Positions 1 through 10,125 of a DNA stretch of 64,000 nucleotides are shown here, one piece after another. Source of the DNA: Natribaculum breve (GTDB lineage: Archaea; Halobacteriota; Halobacteria; Halobacteriales; Natrialbaceae); NCBI RefSeq assembly GCF_023008585.1, contig NZ_CP095390.1, positions 3,100,001-3,164,000 of the forward strand, in the 5' to 3' direction. A model generated the notes under the pieces. The model did not search any database. It saw nothing but the letters and a program-made list of their open reading frames with translations, and was not told the origin of the DNA. Made by a program: the position numbers and the translations under genes. Every line of letters begins with the position of its first letter. The stretch's first letter is position 1.

Positions 1-136
1 CAAGAGTAACCACCCAGCACCGCCAGCGCCACCAGCGCGCCCCCTCGTGGAGGCGTCCGGCCACGTCCGGTGGCTGACGAGCGACGAGTCGGCCGGAAAG
101 AGTGCATTCAAGTATGCGCCGGGACTTCTCCCGAGT

Positions 137-508
137 ATGCAAGACCAGGGACGCTCTACGCGAAAGCGCACCGGTGGCCGACTCAAACACTCCCGGAACC
201 GCAAGAAGTCCGAACTCGGACGACTCCCGACCGAGACGCAGGTCGGCGAACCCCGCTTCCGGACCGTGGACGTTCGCGGGAACGGCGAGAAGACCCGCGC
301 GCTCGCGACGAACGAGGCGAACGTCAACGTCGGCAGCGAGACCGTGACGACGACGATCAACGACGTCGTCGAGAACGACGCAAACCCCAACTACGTCCGC
401 CGGAACATCATCACGAAGGGTGCAGTCATCGACACCGACGAGGGTCGCGCCCGCGTCACCTCCCGTCCCGGTCAGACCGGACAGGTCAACGCGGTCCTGC
501 TCGAGTAA
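137..508 (+). CDS. rps8e: 30S ribosomal protein S8e
   Basis: This is a 123-residue protein of the archaeal and eukaryotic S8e family, a component of the small ribosomal subunit. The N-terminus MQDQGRSTRKRTGGRL, the central VGEPRFRTVDVRGNGEKTRAL and the end VTSRPGQTGQVNAVLLE are typical of haloarchaeal S8e. The ATG at 137 gives the family's usual length; an open frame extends upstream to 47 but that stretch does not resemble S8e. The gene is convergent with the PhoU-like gene that ends 54 bases downstream. Confidence 0.96.
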   Translation: MQDQGRSTRKRTGGRLKHSRNRKKSELGRLPTETQVGEPRFRTVDVRGNGEKTRALATNEANVNVGSETVTTTINDVVENDANPNYVRRNIITKGAVIDTDEGRARVTSRPGQTGQVNAVLLE

Positions 509-561
509 GTAGCCTCGTTCTCTCGACGCTTCGCCGTACCGCGAGCGACTGCGAGACCCGA

Positions 562-1557
562 TCAGGGACGCGGAGCCGCCTTCTGCAGCGCGGTCTCGGC
601 GATGTTGCCCCCGTAGTCTGCACTGCGGGAAAGCGAGTCGACGATCAGGCCGAGCGACTGCGCCTGGATGGGATCTAGGTCGCGGAGCATGTCGTCGATC
701 GTTCGCGTGTGCTGGTCGATCTGGAGGACCGACTCGCGGGCGGCGTGTCCGAGTCGGTTTGCCTCCTCGCTCTCCTCGGCGAACAGCGCGTCCATGGACT
801 TCTCGAGGACGTCGAATGCGTCCTGGTGGAGCACCTCGAGAGCGTCTGCGACCTCCTCGGGGATCTCCTCGAGTTTGAGCGCGAGCTTGCTGATCTTGAC
901 GGCGTGGTCGGCGACGCGCTCGAGCTGGCGGGCGCTCGAGTGGTAGTCGAAACAGTCCTCTCGCGGAACGCCGAGTTCCTCTGCGGCCCGGGGCGATCGC
1001 AGGGTCGCCCGGAAGATCCGCGAGACGACGAGCCAGAGGCGGTCGACGTCGTCGTCGCGTTCGATGACGTCGTGGGCGATGTCGTCGTCGTTCTCGATGA
1101 GCGCCGTGACGGCGTCCTCGAGCATCGACTGGGCGATCAGGCGCATGCGCGTGACGGCGTTGACGATCGAGAGTTCCGAGGAGTCGAGCAGGTCCTGGAT
1201 GACGACGCTGTCGGTCGTCTCCTCCAGGACTTCGACGCCGACGAGACTCTGCGTGGCGCTGCGGATCGCGCGTCGCTGGTCGGTCGTGATCCGGTTCGCC
1301 TCGAGTGCGATGACGTCGAAGCCGCTTACGTACATCGTCATGACCGCACGGGTGAGCCGATCGCCCTCGAGGTTCGAGACGTCGAGGGTCCCCCTCTGCC
1401 GGTGTGTTTCGCTCTGGGGAGTCAGGAGCAACGAGTCGTCTTCGGGGTAGAACTCGACCGTGGTTCCTGCGCTGACGTCGTTGTCGGTCGCCCAGGACTT
1501 CGGGAGCGAGACGGTGTACGTCGATCCCCCAGTTACCTGGACCTTGCGCGTCTCCAT
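562..1557 (-). CDS. AbrB/PhoU fusion-type phosphate uptake regulator
   Basis: A 331-residue protein. Residues 1-50 (start METRKVQVTGGSTYTVSLPKS) form a SpoVT/AbrB-like swapped-hairpin DNA-binding domain. The rest is two PhoU-type helical repeats carrying the RVADHAVKI type of signature. Family knowledge: haloarchaea use such AbrB-PhoU proteins as phosphate-uptake regulators. It is divergent from the first pst operon across a 443-base promoter region, which supports control of that operon. The ATG at 1557 was chosen because it places the AbrB domain at the N-terminus; the frame stays open further upstream but that part is not protein-like. A second, domain-only PhoU lies at 25389. Confidence 0.9.
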   Translation of the reverse strand: METRKVQVTGGSTYTVSLPKSWATDNDVSAGTTVEFYPEDDSLLLTPQSETHRQRGTLDVSNLEGDRLTRAVMTMYVSGFDVIALEANRITTDQRRAIRSATQSLVGVEVLEETTDSVVIQDLLDSSELSIVNAVTRMRLIAQSMLEDAVTALIENDDDIAHDVIERDDDVDRLWLVVSRIFRATLRSPRAAEELGVPREDCFDYHSSARQLERVADHAVKISKLALKLEEIPEEVADALEVLHQDAFDVLEKSMDALFAEESEEANRLGHAARESVLQIDQHTRTIDDMLRDLDPIQAQSLGLIVDSLSRSADYGGNIAETALQKAAPRP

Positions 1558-2000
1558 GTGGTTCGCTCTAGACCGGTGGACTATAAATCTACCAGTATCT
1601 ATAGAGCGATCCGTTCTGGCCGGTGACTCGGACCGAATTCGCCGATTTAGATCTATTATCGAAACGTTCCAGACCGTACCACTACCTTCGTCAATAGATA
1701 ACGAACGTATGAATATATAGGAACTTGTGTATGTATGTATATGGACTCGTTCTGGCGGATCACGGACCACGCGACGAACCAGATCCCCTCGCGTACGACC
1801 GGTCGGGAACGTTCGTCCCGGCTCCCGTGAATCGACGCCGTTCGACGGCGGTCGGTCGCGAGTGACGTCGCTATACTCGAGCGGCGTCGATCCGAGACGC
1901 TTCGCGGCTACAGCCCGAACAGTAGCTGAACATGGTTCTATATACGAATATATACTAGTCATAGCATCGTATTTTTACGACCGATGGATTCGTTTGCCTG
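1558..2000. promoter_or_regulatory. Divergent control region between phoU-like gene and pstS1
   Basis: This region of about 440 bases holds no convincing gene and is AT-rich against its surroundings. Near the centre is a TATGAATATATAG stretch (about 1708-1720), followed by TGTATGTATGTATATGG. Near pstS1 is CTATATACGAATATATACTAG (1938-1958 region). The two sites share GAATATATA and flank the region symmetrically, as expected for TATA elements or for a phosphate-responsive operator. A similar CATATAACTATATAG stretch precedes pstS2 (about 7204). A regulatory role is inferred. Confidence 0.55.
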
Positions 2001-2987
2001 ATGCCCGACAACCAGTTCGGCCGGACGGTCGACGCGGTATCGCGACGGAAATTCCTCGCTGCGGCCGGATCCGTTGGAGCGGTGGCGATCGCCGGCTGTG
2101 CCGAGAACGAGGCAAGCGACAGCGACGGCGAACTCTCGGGCGAGGTCGTCGTCAAGGGGAGCAGTACGGTCTACCCGATCTCCGTCCAGATGCAAGAGCG
2201 GTTCATGGAGCAACACCCGAACGTGAACGTCACCGTCGACTCGACCGGCAGCGGTGGCGGCTTCCAGAACCACTTCTGTCCCGGTGATTCGGACATCAAC
2301 GGCGCGTCCCGTCCGATCAAGTCCGAAGAGCAAGACCTCTGTGCCGAAAACGACGTCACGCCGATCGAGATGAACGTCGCGGGCGACGCGCTCACTGTGG
2401 CGGTCAGTCCCGACAACGACTGGGTCGACTGCATGTCCTTCGACGAACTGGCCCAGATCTGGCAGGAAGGCGGTGCCGAGACGTGGTCGGACGTCAACTC
2501 CGACTGGCCCGACGAGGAATTCGTCCTTTACGGCCCCGACACGACCTCGGGGACGTTCGACTGGTTCACCGAGAACGTCATCGGCGAGGCCGGCAACCAC
2601 CGCACCGACTACGAACCCACCGAGGACGACAACGTCATCATCGAGGGCCTCGAGAACGACCAGTACTCCATCGGCTACTTCGGCTACGCCTACTACGCCG
2701 AGAACGAGGACCGCGTGAAGGCGCTCTCGGTCAAAGAAGACGACAGCAGCGAGTGTGGCGAGCCGGGCCTACAGGCTGCCAGCGAGGGAACCTACCCGAT
2801 GGCCCGACCGCTGTACATCTACCCGTCCGAGGAGGCCGTCCAGCGCGAGGAAGTCTACGAGTTCATGAAGTTCTACCTCGAGAACTCCAGTGCCGACTGG
2901 ATCGCCGACGAGGTCGGTTACGTCCCGTCGAGCCAGGACCAGGTCGACGAGAACATGAGCAAACTCGACGAAGCGGCGGGCAACTAA
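2001..2987 (+). CDS. pstS: Phosphate ABC transporter substrate-binding lipoprotein, copy 1
   Basis: A 328-residue PstS-type solute-binding protein. The N-terminus has a twin-arginine motif (S14-R15-R16-K-F-L) and a lipobox IAGC with the lipid-anchored Cys at residue 33, so it should be exported by Tat and tethered outside the membrane. The phosphate-binding signature GSSTVYP and later GSGGGFQNHFC and TTSGTFDWF segments are those of the PBP2 PstS family. It is the first gene of pstS-pstC-pstA-pstB, with 49 bases to pstC. Its paralogue at 7261 is clearly homologous but has diverged. Confidence 0.95.
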   Translation: MPDNQFGRTVDAVSRRKFLAAAGSVGAVAIAGCAENEASDSDGELSGEVVVKGSSTVYPISVQMQERFMEQHPNVNVTVDSTGSGGGFQNHFCPGDSDINGASRPIKSEEQDLCAENDVTPIEMNVAGDALTVAVSPDNDWVDCMSFDELAQIWQEGGAETWSDVNSDWPDEEFVLYGPDTTSGTFDWFTENVIGEAGNHRTDYEPTEDDNVIIEGLENDQYSIGYFGYAYYAENEDRVKALSVKEDDSSECGEPGLQAASEGTYPMARPLYIYPSEEAVQREEVYEFMKFYLENSSADWIADEVGYVPSSQDQVDENMSKLDEAAGN

Positions 2988-3036
2988 GCACAGAGGGTAC
3001 TTTTCGCATCACATTTGAATAGAAATTAGCACGGAT

Positions 3037-3972
3037 ATGGGTAACGAATCATTCGACGCCGATCTCACACGGTCGGCACACGGGCAAATTGCGAAAGAGC
3101 GGCTGTATCACTGGCTGCTGTTTTTCTGTGCGGCGCTGACCGTATTCGTCACGGTCAGCATCGTCGTCACCCTGGCAGTAGACGCGGTCGCGTTCTTTAG
3201 ACAGGTCGACGCGCTCTCGTTTTTCACCGGCACGGAGTGGGAGTCGAGTCGGGGCACCTTCGGCGTCCTGCCGCTGGTGACCGCGACGCTCGTCGTCACG
3301 GCCGTCTCGGCGATCGTCGCGATTCCCATCGGAACCGCGGCTGCGGTCTACCTGAGCGAGTACGCGAGCGACCGGATGCGGTCGGTCCTGAAACCGGCCC
3401 TCGAGATCCTCGCTGGCATCCCCACGGTCGTGTACGGCTACCTCGCACTGGTCTATCTCACACCGTGGCTCCGAAAGGGAGGGCTCGATCTGAGCATGTT
3501 CAACCTGCTTTCCGCGTCGATCATGGTCGGGATCATGATCATCCCGATGGTCTCCTCGATCAGCGAGGACGCGATGAGCGCGGTCCCGGACTCGCTTCGG
3601 GAGGCCGGCTACGGCCTCGGTGCGACGAAGTTCGAGGTCTCGACGGGCGTCGTCATCCCGGCTGCCGTCTCCGGCATCTTCTCGTCGTACATCCTGGCGC
3701 TCTCCCGAGCGATCGGCGAGACGATGATCGTCGTGATGGCGGGTGGGATGCAAGCACGGATGCTCGATCTCACGAACCCGTTCGCGAACCTGTTCAACTC
3801 CGGGCAGACGATGACCGCCGCGATGGTCCACGCCGTCACGAGCGACGCGACCGGCGGCACGCCGGAGTTCTACTCGATGTTCGCGATCGGGCTGACGCTG
3901 TTTTTCGTCACGTTCTCGATGAACCTGCTCAGCAATCGCATCGCGGCACGCTACCGGGAGGAGTACCAATGA
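3037..3972 (+). CDS. pstC: Phosphate ABC transporter permease PstC, copy 1
   Basis: A 311-residue inner membrane permease with six predicted transmembrane segments. A cytoplasmic coupling loop reads LREAGYGLGATKFEVSTGVVIP, the binding-protein-dependent transport motif, and GIPTVVYGY is typical of PstC. It pairs with PstA in the membrane to pass phosphate delivered by PstS, driven by PstB. The gene sits between pstS1 and pstA1 in the same orientation. Confidence 0.94.
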   Translation: MGNESFDADLTRSAHGQIAKERLYHWLLFFCAALTVFVTVSIVVTLAVDAVAFFRQVDALSFFTGTEWESSRGTFGVLPLVTATLVVTAVSAIVAIPIGTAAAVYLSEYASDRMRSVLKPALEILAGIPTVVYGYLALVYLTPWLRKGGLDLSMFNLLSASIMVGIMIIPMVSSISEDAMSAVPDSLREAGYGLGATKFEVSTGVVIPAAVSGIFSSYILALSRAIGETMIVVMAGGMQARMLDLTNPFANLFNSGQTMTAAMVHAVTSDATGGTPEFYSMFAIGLTLFFVTFSMNLLSNRIAARYREEYQ

Positions 3973-4012
3973 GTGTCAACTCGTATACGACGCGTCCAGA
4001 GGTGATCCGCTG

Positions 4013-5725
4013 ATGGCGACGACCGACGAATCGACCGGAAGCTGGTTCGGCGCAGATGGACAGGTCAGCCAGGTTCGCGGACTGTTGTTCAAACTCAGCT
4101 GCCTCGGTGCGACGCTGCTCGCGCTCGGACTCGTGCTCGTGTTCCTGCTGTACGTCTTCAACGACGCGGTCCAGCCGCTGACGGCCGATACGGGCTGGCT
4201 CCTCACGTTCGTCGTGACGCTCGTCTTGCCCGCCGTCGCCGTCGGCGTCTACTACTACACGCGTGACACTCGAGCGGGCGAGGTCGCGTACACGGCGCTT
4301 GGCCTTCCGGTCGCGACGACCCTGCTCGCCGGCGGCGTCGTGATCACCTTCGAACACATCGTCTCGCCGCACGCGTGGTTCGCACTCGCGCTCTCGGCTA
4401 CCGTCGCGTTCGGGCTGGTCGAACTCCACGCACGAACGCGAACTGCCGGCGCACTCGAGCGACTCGCGGTCGTGGTTCTCGTCCCCCTGCTCGCGCTCGT
4501 CGGCGTTCCCGGGATCGCCGTCGACTTCCCGGTCGAGACGCCGCTTCTCGGACAGGAACTGTTCCGGCTGTCGTTTGCGATCCCGGAACTCGTTCCGAGT
4601 CTCCGGGAGGTGATCCTCGCACTACCGGTCCTGCCGACGGCGGCGATCTCGCTTCTGCTGACGTTTACGCTGCCGATCGCGGCGGCAGCCGCCTGGCACG
4701 TCCGGCGCGTGCGAGAGAGCGACCGCGATGGGGCGATCGCCGGTGGCGCGACGATCGTCGCCGCCGGACTCGGACTCGTCGCCGCACCGCTCGTCGACCT
4801 CTCGGCGACGACGTGGGTCGTCCTCGCGACGGTCGTCGCCCTTCCCGTCGGACTGTACGTGGAGTCGGTCGTCAGACGCGACGTGGGCGTCTCCGGACTG
4901 GCGTTTCCCGTCGTGGTCGCGGCCGGCGCACTCATCGGTGCGTTCCTCGTCGATGCGCTCGGCTTCGCCGGGCCGGACCTCTGGCTCGACTGGGACTTCC
5001 TGACGAGTCCCGCCAGTACGACGCCCAGGGACGCCGGTATCTACCCCGCGCTCGTCGGATCGGTGATGATGCTCGTCGTCGTCGCCGTCGCGGCGTTCCC
5101 CGTCGGCGTCGGGGCTGCGGTCTACCTGGAGGAGTACGCACCGAACGACGGACTGCTCGGTTCGATCGTCGACCTCATCGAGATCAACATCGCGAACCTC
5201 GCGGGCGTCCCCTCGGTCGTCTACGGCGTTCTCGGTCTCACGCTGTTCGTCCGGACGGCCGGGATGCAGTCCGGGATCGTCATGGTCGGCGGTCTCACGA
5301 TCGGGTTGCTCATCCTCCCGATCGTCATCGTCTCCGCCCAGGAGGCGATCCGTGGCGTCCCGGACTCGCTCCGGCAGGCCAGCTACGGAATGGGTGCGAC
5401 GAAGTGGCAGACGGTCCGAAACGTCGTGCTTCCGCGGGCGCTGCCGGGGATCATGACCGGAACGATCCTCGCGTTCGGCCGTGCGATCGGCGAGACGGCA
5501 CCGCTTCTGATGATCGGTGCCGCAGCGGTCGTCCGCATCCCACCGGACACGTTCTTCAGTCTGTTCAGCGCGATGCCCCGGCAGATCTTCGCCTGGTCGA
5601 AAGAGATCGAGACCGAGTTCCGGTACGGCGTGCTCGCGGCCGGCGTCGTGACGCTGCTGATCGTCATGCTGATGATGAACGCGAGTGCGATCCTCGTTCG
5701 CAACAAGTACCAGCGACAGAACTAA
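4013..5725 (+). CDS. pstA: Phosphate ABC transporter permease PstA, copy 1, with long N-terminal membrane extension
   Basis: A 570-residue permease, about twice the length of bacterial PstA or of the second copy in this window (300 residues). The C-terminal half (from about residue 320) holds the standard permease domain with [15 protein letters not shown] and the coupling loop [22 protein letters not shown]. The N-terminal 300 residues add several hydrophobic segments separated by short charged loops, with no motif I recognise. The ATG at 4013 lies 40 bases after pstC1. The stop is followed one base later by the pstB1 start, so the genes are probably translationally coupled. Confidence 0.92.
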   Translation: MATTDESTGSWFGADGQVSQVRGLLFKLSCLGATLLALGLVLVFLLYVFNDAVQPLTADTGWLLTFVVTLVLPAVAVGVYYYTRDTRAGEVAYTALGLPVATTLLAGGVVITFEHIVSPHAWFALALSATVAFGLVELHARTRTAGALERLAVVVLVPLLALVGVPGIAVDFPVETPLLGQELFRLSFAIPELVPSLREVILALPVLPTAAISLLLTFTLPIAAAAAWHVRRVRESDRDGAIAGGATIVAAGLGLVAAPLVDLSATTWVVLATVVALPVGLYVESVVRRDVGVSGLAFPVVVAAGALIGAFLVDALGFAGPDLWLDWDFLTSPASTTPRDAGIYPALVGSVMMLVVVAVAAFPVGVGAAVYLEEYAPNDGLLGSIVDLIEINIANLAGVPSVVYGVLGLTLFVRTAGMQSGIVMVGGLTIGLLILPIVIVSAQEAIRGVPDSLRQASYGMGATKWQTVRNVVLPRALPGIMTGTILAFGRAIGETAPLLMIGAAAVVRIPPDTFFSLFSAMPRQIFAWSKEIETEFRYGVLAAGVVTLLIVMLMMNASAILVRNKYQRQN

Positions 5726-5726
5726 C

Positions 5727-6638
5727 ATGACACGAGATACCCCACTCGAGACGGACGGCGGCGATCCGCGAGCCGACGGCAGCGGAACCGCCGTCGCCGA
5801 TTCGGCGGCACAGACGGACAGTTCGGACGAATCACTGCTCGACTCGTCGTTCGACGTCGAGGATCGATCGCACGCGTCTGAAGACACCGACGCCATCGTC
5901 GAGGCTCGCGACATCGACGTCTACTACGGCGACGAGCAGGCGCTCCAGAGCGTCGACGTCGCGATTCCCGAAAAACGCGTGACGGCGATGATCGGCCCGT
6001 CGGGCTGTGGAAAGTCGACGTTCCTTCGCTCGATCAACCGGATGAACGACCTCATCGACGCGGCGCGCGTCGAAGGCGAGTTGCTGTTCGACGGCAAGAA
6101 CGTCTACGACGACGACGTCGACCCGGTTGCCCTGCGCCGAAAGATCGGGATGGTGTTCCAGTCGCCGAACCCGTTCCCGAAGTCGATCTACGACAACGTC
6201 GCCTACGGCCTCGAGGTCCAGGGCAAAACCGACGACGTCGACGAGAAGGTCCACCGCGCACTCGAGCGGGCGGCCCTGCTCGACGAGGTCGAAGACCAGC
6301 TCGACGAGTCGGGACTGGAACTCTCCGGTGGCCAGCAGCAGCGACTCTGCATCGCGCGAGCGATCGCCCCAGATCCCGAGGTGCTGCTGATGGACGAACC
6401 GGCCTCGGCGCTCGATCCCGTCGCGACGTCGAAAGTCGAGGACCTGATCGAGGAACTGGCCGAAGATTACACGGTCGTGATCGTCACGCACAACATGCAA
6501 CAGGCCGCGCGGATCTCCGACAAGACCGCGGTGTTCCTCACCGGCGGCGAGCTCGTCGAGTTCGACGACACCGCAAAGATCTTCGAGAACCCCGAGAGCC
6601 AGCGCGTCGAGGACTACATCACCGGCAAGTTCGGGTGA
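5727..6638 (+). CDS. pstB: Phosphate ABC transporter ATPase PstB, copy 1
   Basis: A 303-residue ABC ATPase that powers phosphate import. Walker A is GPSGCGKST at residues 90-98, the signature is LSGGQQQR, Walker B is [11 protein letters not shown] and the switch His lies in VTHNMQQ. The first 55 residues are an acidic, low-complexity leader not present in bacterial PstB. The ATG at 5727 lies one base after the pstA1 stop. From about residue 57 to the stop, the nucleotide sequence is nearly identical to the second pstB (10122-11000). Confidence 0.95.
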   Translation: MTRDTPLETDGGDPRADGSGTAVADSAAQTDSSDESLLDSSFDVEDRSHASEDTDAIVEARDIDVYYGDEQALQSVDVAIPEKRVTAMIGPSGCGKSTFLRSINRMNDLIDAARVEGELLFDGKNVYDDDVDPVALRRKIGMVFQSPNPFPKSIYDNVAYGLEVQGKTDDVDEKVHRALERAALLDEVEDQLDESGLELSGGQQQRLCIARAIAPDPEVLLMDEPASALDPVATSKVEDLIEELAEDYTVVIVTHNMQQAARISDKTAVFLTGGELVEFDDTAKIFENPESQRVEDYITGKFG

Positions 6639-7260
6639 CGAGCCGACCGGCTACTGGCCTTTCGACGCCGTTTTCCGACGATTCGAGCCCGCCCGGGCCG
6701 TCGTCGCCGCGCGGACGCTGTACGCCCTCGAGGGAGACGAGACGCTGCTCGAGTGACACCGTCGGCTGTACCTGTTTTCGGAACGACCCGATCGGTCGGC
6801 GGTTGCGCCGGGAAACCGTTTTGTCCGGCAGTAGTACTACGTCGTCCTCGTCACCGCAGATTCTCTCCTAACAACTGAAACGATTTCCTTCACCCACGAT
6901 TCCGGCCGCTGTATCGCGAGTAGTGTGCAGTGACATTCAGCGGCTACTACAGGGGCGGCGGCGAGACGCACAGCGTTCGCCCGTAAACAGCCAGCTGTAA
7001 TCGATTCGGACAGCGCCATCGTCGCCAGACGGTATCGAAACGGTTTCTATATACTACTCGAAAAGATTGGGTTCTAGACGCCGCTACCTGCTTTACTCTA
7101 TGGGCGTCTAGAGAAGTATATTCTCTCTAAATCCGGGTTTACAGCCTCTAAAGCGGTTTTTTCTGCAATCGATTGAGTGTATGTAACTCGGCCGGTGCAG
7201 CTACATATAACTATATAGCCATCATAGTAGGGTACTTATCTCGTCTCTGGCCATCTTTCC
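6639..7260. other. Intergenic region between the two pst operons
   Basis: About 620 bases without a convincing gene. The first part (6643-6756) reads open in one plus frame as a protein tail (YWPFDAVFRRFEPARAVVAA and on to a stop) with no start codon, and may be a gene remnant. At 7049-7121 there is a two-step interrupted palindrome: ATATACTACTC / GAGAAGTATAT outside and TCTAGACGCC / GGCGTCTAGA inside. AT-rich promoter-like sequence lies at about 7204-7219 before pstS2. Confidence 0.5.
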
Positions 7261-8238
7261 ATGATGTCGAAAGACTCCACTGGTCCCCCGCCGTCAGGAC
7301 TCAATCGGCGGGATTTTCTGGCCGCGACGGGCATCGCGGCCGCCGCTGGGTTATCCGGGTGTGTCGGCACGGTCGCCCAGGAGGCCAAAGAGGTGAACAT
7401 CGCAGGGAGTAGTACGGTCTTTCCCGTAACCGAAGCAGTCGCCTCGGCGTTCACGCAGCGTCGAGGCGACGTGACCGTTTCCGTCAGCCAGACGGGCACT
7501 GGCGGCGGGTTCTCGAACTTCTTCTGCCCGGGAATGACCGATATCAACAACGCCAGTCGCGAGGTCGCCGACGTGGAACTCGAGAACTGCGGCGAGAACG
7601 GGATCACGCCCATCGAGTTTACGATCGCGACCGACGCGCTCACGGTCGTCGTCAACCCCGAGGCCGACTGGATCGATTCGTTGACTGTCGAACAGCTCCG
7701 GGAGATCTGGCGCGTCGACGGTGCCGAACGCTGGAGTGACGTCGACGACGACTGGCCGGACGAGGAGTTCGAACTCTACGGTTCGGCCACGACGTCGGGG
7801 ACGTTCGACTACTTCAACGAGGCGGTCATCGGCGAGGAGGCGAACCACACCAACGACTACCACGCCACCGAGCGCGACCGGACGATCGTTCAGGGCGTCC
7901 AGGGCTCGCAGTACGCGATAGGGTACTTCGGCTTCGCCTACTACAGCGAGAACCCGGACCAGATCAAGGCCGTCGCGATCGACGACGGCGACGGTCCCGT
8001 CGAGCCGTCGCTCGAGACCGCGATGGAAGGCGAGTACACGCCGCTGTCGCGCCCGCTTTTCATCTACGTCTCCGACCAGGCGCTGTCGGAGCCCGAAGTA
8101 CAGGACTTCGTCCGGTTTTACATGGAACAGGCGGCGACGGATCTGGTCTCCGAGGTCGGCTACGTTCCCATCACGGAAGAGCAGCGAGACGAGAACATCG
8201 ACCGACTCGAGACCAAAATCGACGAGGTAACGTCATGA
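7261..8238 (+). CDS. pstS: Phosphate ABC transporter substrate-binding lipoprotein, copy 2
   Basis: A 325-residue PstS paralogue. The twin-arginine motif is N15-R16-R17-D-F-L and the lipobox is LSGC with Cys 34. AGSSTVFPVTEAVAS and GTGGGFSNFFCPG match the phosphate-binding pocket segments. A second ATG one codon later is an equally possible start. It heads the second pst operon; the next gene begins about 60 bases downstream. Confidence 0.94.
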   Translation: MMSKDSTGPPPSGLNRRDFLAATGIAAAAGLSGCVGTVAQEAKEVNIAGSSTVFPVTEAVASAFTQRRGDVTVSVSQTGTGGGFSNFFCPGMTDINNASREVADVELENCGENGITPIEFTIATDALTVVVNPEADWIDSLTVEQLREIWRVDGAERWSDVDDDWPDEEFELYGSATTSGTFDYFNEAVIGEEANHTNDYHATERDRTIVQGVQGSQYAIGYFGFAYYSENPDQIKAVAIDDGDGPVEPSLETAMEGEYTPLSRPLFIYVSDQALSEPEVQDFVRFYMEQAATDLVSEVGYVPITEEQRDENIDRLETKIDEVTS

Positions 8239-8299
8239 TCACGGATCTGTCACGACCACGATCGCGTTCCACCGACGACCGGAGGTGTACCGTCCGACG

Positions 8300-9223
8300 A
8301 TGAGCACGACCGACCTCTCTCGCGACGGGGCTCGATCCGTGCGCGGAACTGCCATGCGAGTCCTGTTCGCACTGTGTGCGTTCCTGTCGATTCTCACGAC
8401 GGTCGCGATCGTCCTGACGCTGTTGCTCGACGCGGTCGACTTCTTCGCCGCCGTCTCCCCGATCGAGTTTCTCACCGGAACCAAGTGGAGTCCGACGAAC
8501 GAACCGGTCGCGTTCGGCGTGTTGCCGCTCGTCTCCGGCACGTTGATCATCACGTTCGGCTCCGCGGCGATCGCGCTCCCGATCGGCCTGCTGACGGCGA
8601 TCTACCTCAGCGAGTACGCCTCCGACAGACGGCGTGCGTTCCTCAAACCGGCACTCGAGGTACTCGCCAGCGTGCCGACGGTGATCTACGGCTACTTCGC
8701 GCTGGTGTACGTCACGCCGGCGCTCGATACGTTCCTGCCGCTGTCGACGTTCAACGCGCTGTCGGCGTCGATCATGGTCGGGATCATGATCATCCCGATG
8801 GTCTCCTCGATCAGCGAGGACGCGATGAGCGCGGTGCCGGACTCGCTTCGACAGGCCAGTTACGGGCTGGGTGCGACGAAGTTCACCGTCTCGACGTCCG
8901 TGGTCGTACCGGCCGCGCTGTCGGGGATCTTCTCGTCGTTCATCCTCGCGCTCTCGCGAGCGATCGGTGAGACGATGATCGTCGCCATCGCGGCGGGACA
9001 GACGCCCCGGATGGTCGACCTGACCGACCCGGCCGGTCTGTTTCTCGACTCCATCCAGACGATGACCGCCGCGATGGTCCAGATCGGCGCGAGCGACGTC
9101 GTCGGCCAGTCGACGGCCTACAAGGGTCTCTTCGCGGTCGGACTGACGCTGTTCGCGATCACGTTCGTGATGAACCTCGTGAGCGAGTGGGTCGCTTCGC
9201 GGTACAGGGAGGTGTATCGCTGA
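8300..9223 (+). CDS. pstC: Phosphate ABC transporter permease PstC, copy 2
   Basis: A 307-residue permease homologous to the 3037-3972 product, with the same VPTVIYGYFALVYVTP and SYGLGATKFTVSTSVVVP elements. The ATG at 8300 is preferred over an in-frame GTG at 8285 because a GGAGGTG ribosome-binding site lies at 8281-8287, at the right distance for the ATG and overlapping the GTG. The stop overlaps the pstA2 start (TGATG), indicating coupled translation. Confidence 0.93.
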   Translation: MSTTDLSRDGARSVRGTAMRVLFALCAFLSILTTVAIVLTLLLDAVDFFAAVSPIEFLTGTKWSPTNEPVAFGVLPLVSGTLIITFGSAAIALPIGLLTAIYLSEYASDRRRAFLKPALEVLASVPTVIYGYFALVYVTPALDTFLPLSTFNALSASIMVGIMIIPMVSSISEDAMSAVPDSLRQASYGLGATKFTVSTSVVVPAALSGIFSSFILALSRAIGETMIVAIAAGQTPRMVDLTDPAGLFLDSIQTMTAAMVQIGASDVVGQSTAYKGLFAVGLTLFAITFVMNLVSEWVASRYREVYR

Positions 9224-10125
9224 TGTCGGTCGAAACCGAAAATGGCGAGACGGACGGCGAATCGACCTTCGGCACCGTCAGCCGAACCAGGGACGTGGCG
9301 TTTCGCTACGTGGCGCTCGCGGCGACGCTCGTCGGGATCGTTTCGCTGGCCCTGTTGCTGGCGAACGTGGCCGTCGACGCCGTCGGCTGGCTCGACTGGC
9401 AGTTCCTCACCAGCCCGCCCCACCCCAGCCCCTTCGAGGCCGGCATCTTCCCGGCGCTCGTGGGATCGATCGCGCTCATGCTGCTGATCGCACTGATCAC
9501 GTTCCCGCTGGGCGTCGGCGCGGCGATCTACCTCGAAGAGTACGCGAGCGGCGGACTCCTCACGCGGTTCATCCAGATCAACATCGCGAACCTCGCGGGC
9601 GTCCCCTCGGTCGTCTACGGCCTGCTCGGACTGGGACTGTTCGTGGGGCTCCTGAACCTCGGCTTCGGGACGCTGCTCGTTGCGGGCTTTACGATCTCGC
9701 TGCTCATCCTCCCGATCGTGATCATCACCTCCCAGGAGGCGATCCGGGCGGTGCCAGACTCCCAGAGACAGGCGAGTTACGGGATGGGTGCGACGAAGTG
9801 GCAGACGATCCGAAACGTCGTGCTCCCGCGGGCGATGCCGGGGATCCTGACCGGAACGATCCTCGCGCTCGGGCGGGCTATCGGCGAGACCGCCCCCCTG
9901 ATCATGATCGGTGCGCCGACGACCGTCTTCGGCGTTCCAAACAGCCTGTTCAGCAAGATCAGCGCCATGCCCATGCAGATCTACACCTGGGCACAGTACC
10001 CCGAAACGGAGTTCCAGTACGGCGTCGTCGCTGCCGCCGCCGTGACACTCCTCGTGGTCTTCCTGGCGATCAACTCGATCGCGATTCTCATCCGGAATAA
10101 ATATCAGCAGCGGACTGAACAATGA
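9223..10125 (+). CDS. pstA: Phosphate ABC transporter permease PstA, copy 2
   Basis: A 300-residue permease of normal PstA length with six predicted membrane segments, [15 protein letters not shown] and the coupling loop [18 protein letters not shown]. It lacks the long N-terminal membrane extension of copy 1. The ATG at 9223 overlaps the pstC2 stop, and the stop overlaps the pstB2 start by four bases (ATGA). Confidence 0.94.
   Translation: MSVETENGETDGESTFGTVSRTRDVAFRYVALAATLVGIVSLALLLANVAVDAVGWLDWQFLTSPPHPSPFEAGIFPALVGSIALMLLIALITFPLGVGAAIYLEEYASGGLLTRFIQINIANLAGVPSVVYGLLGLGLFVGLLNLGFGTLLVAGFTISLLILPIVIITSQEAIRAVPDSQRQASYGMGATKWQTIRNVVLPRAMPGILTGTILALGRAIGETAPLIMIGAPTTVFGVPNSLFSKISAMPMQIYTWAQYPETEFQYGVVAAAAVTLLVVFLAINSIAILIRNKYQQRTEQ

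Noticed and set aside
1..60. Start of a minus-strand membrane protein gene at the window edge
   Set aside because: One frame reads as a hydrophobic Ala/Leu/Val stretch, but it is too short to support a gene call.
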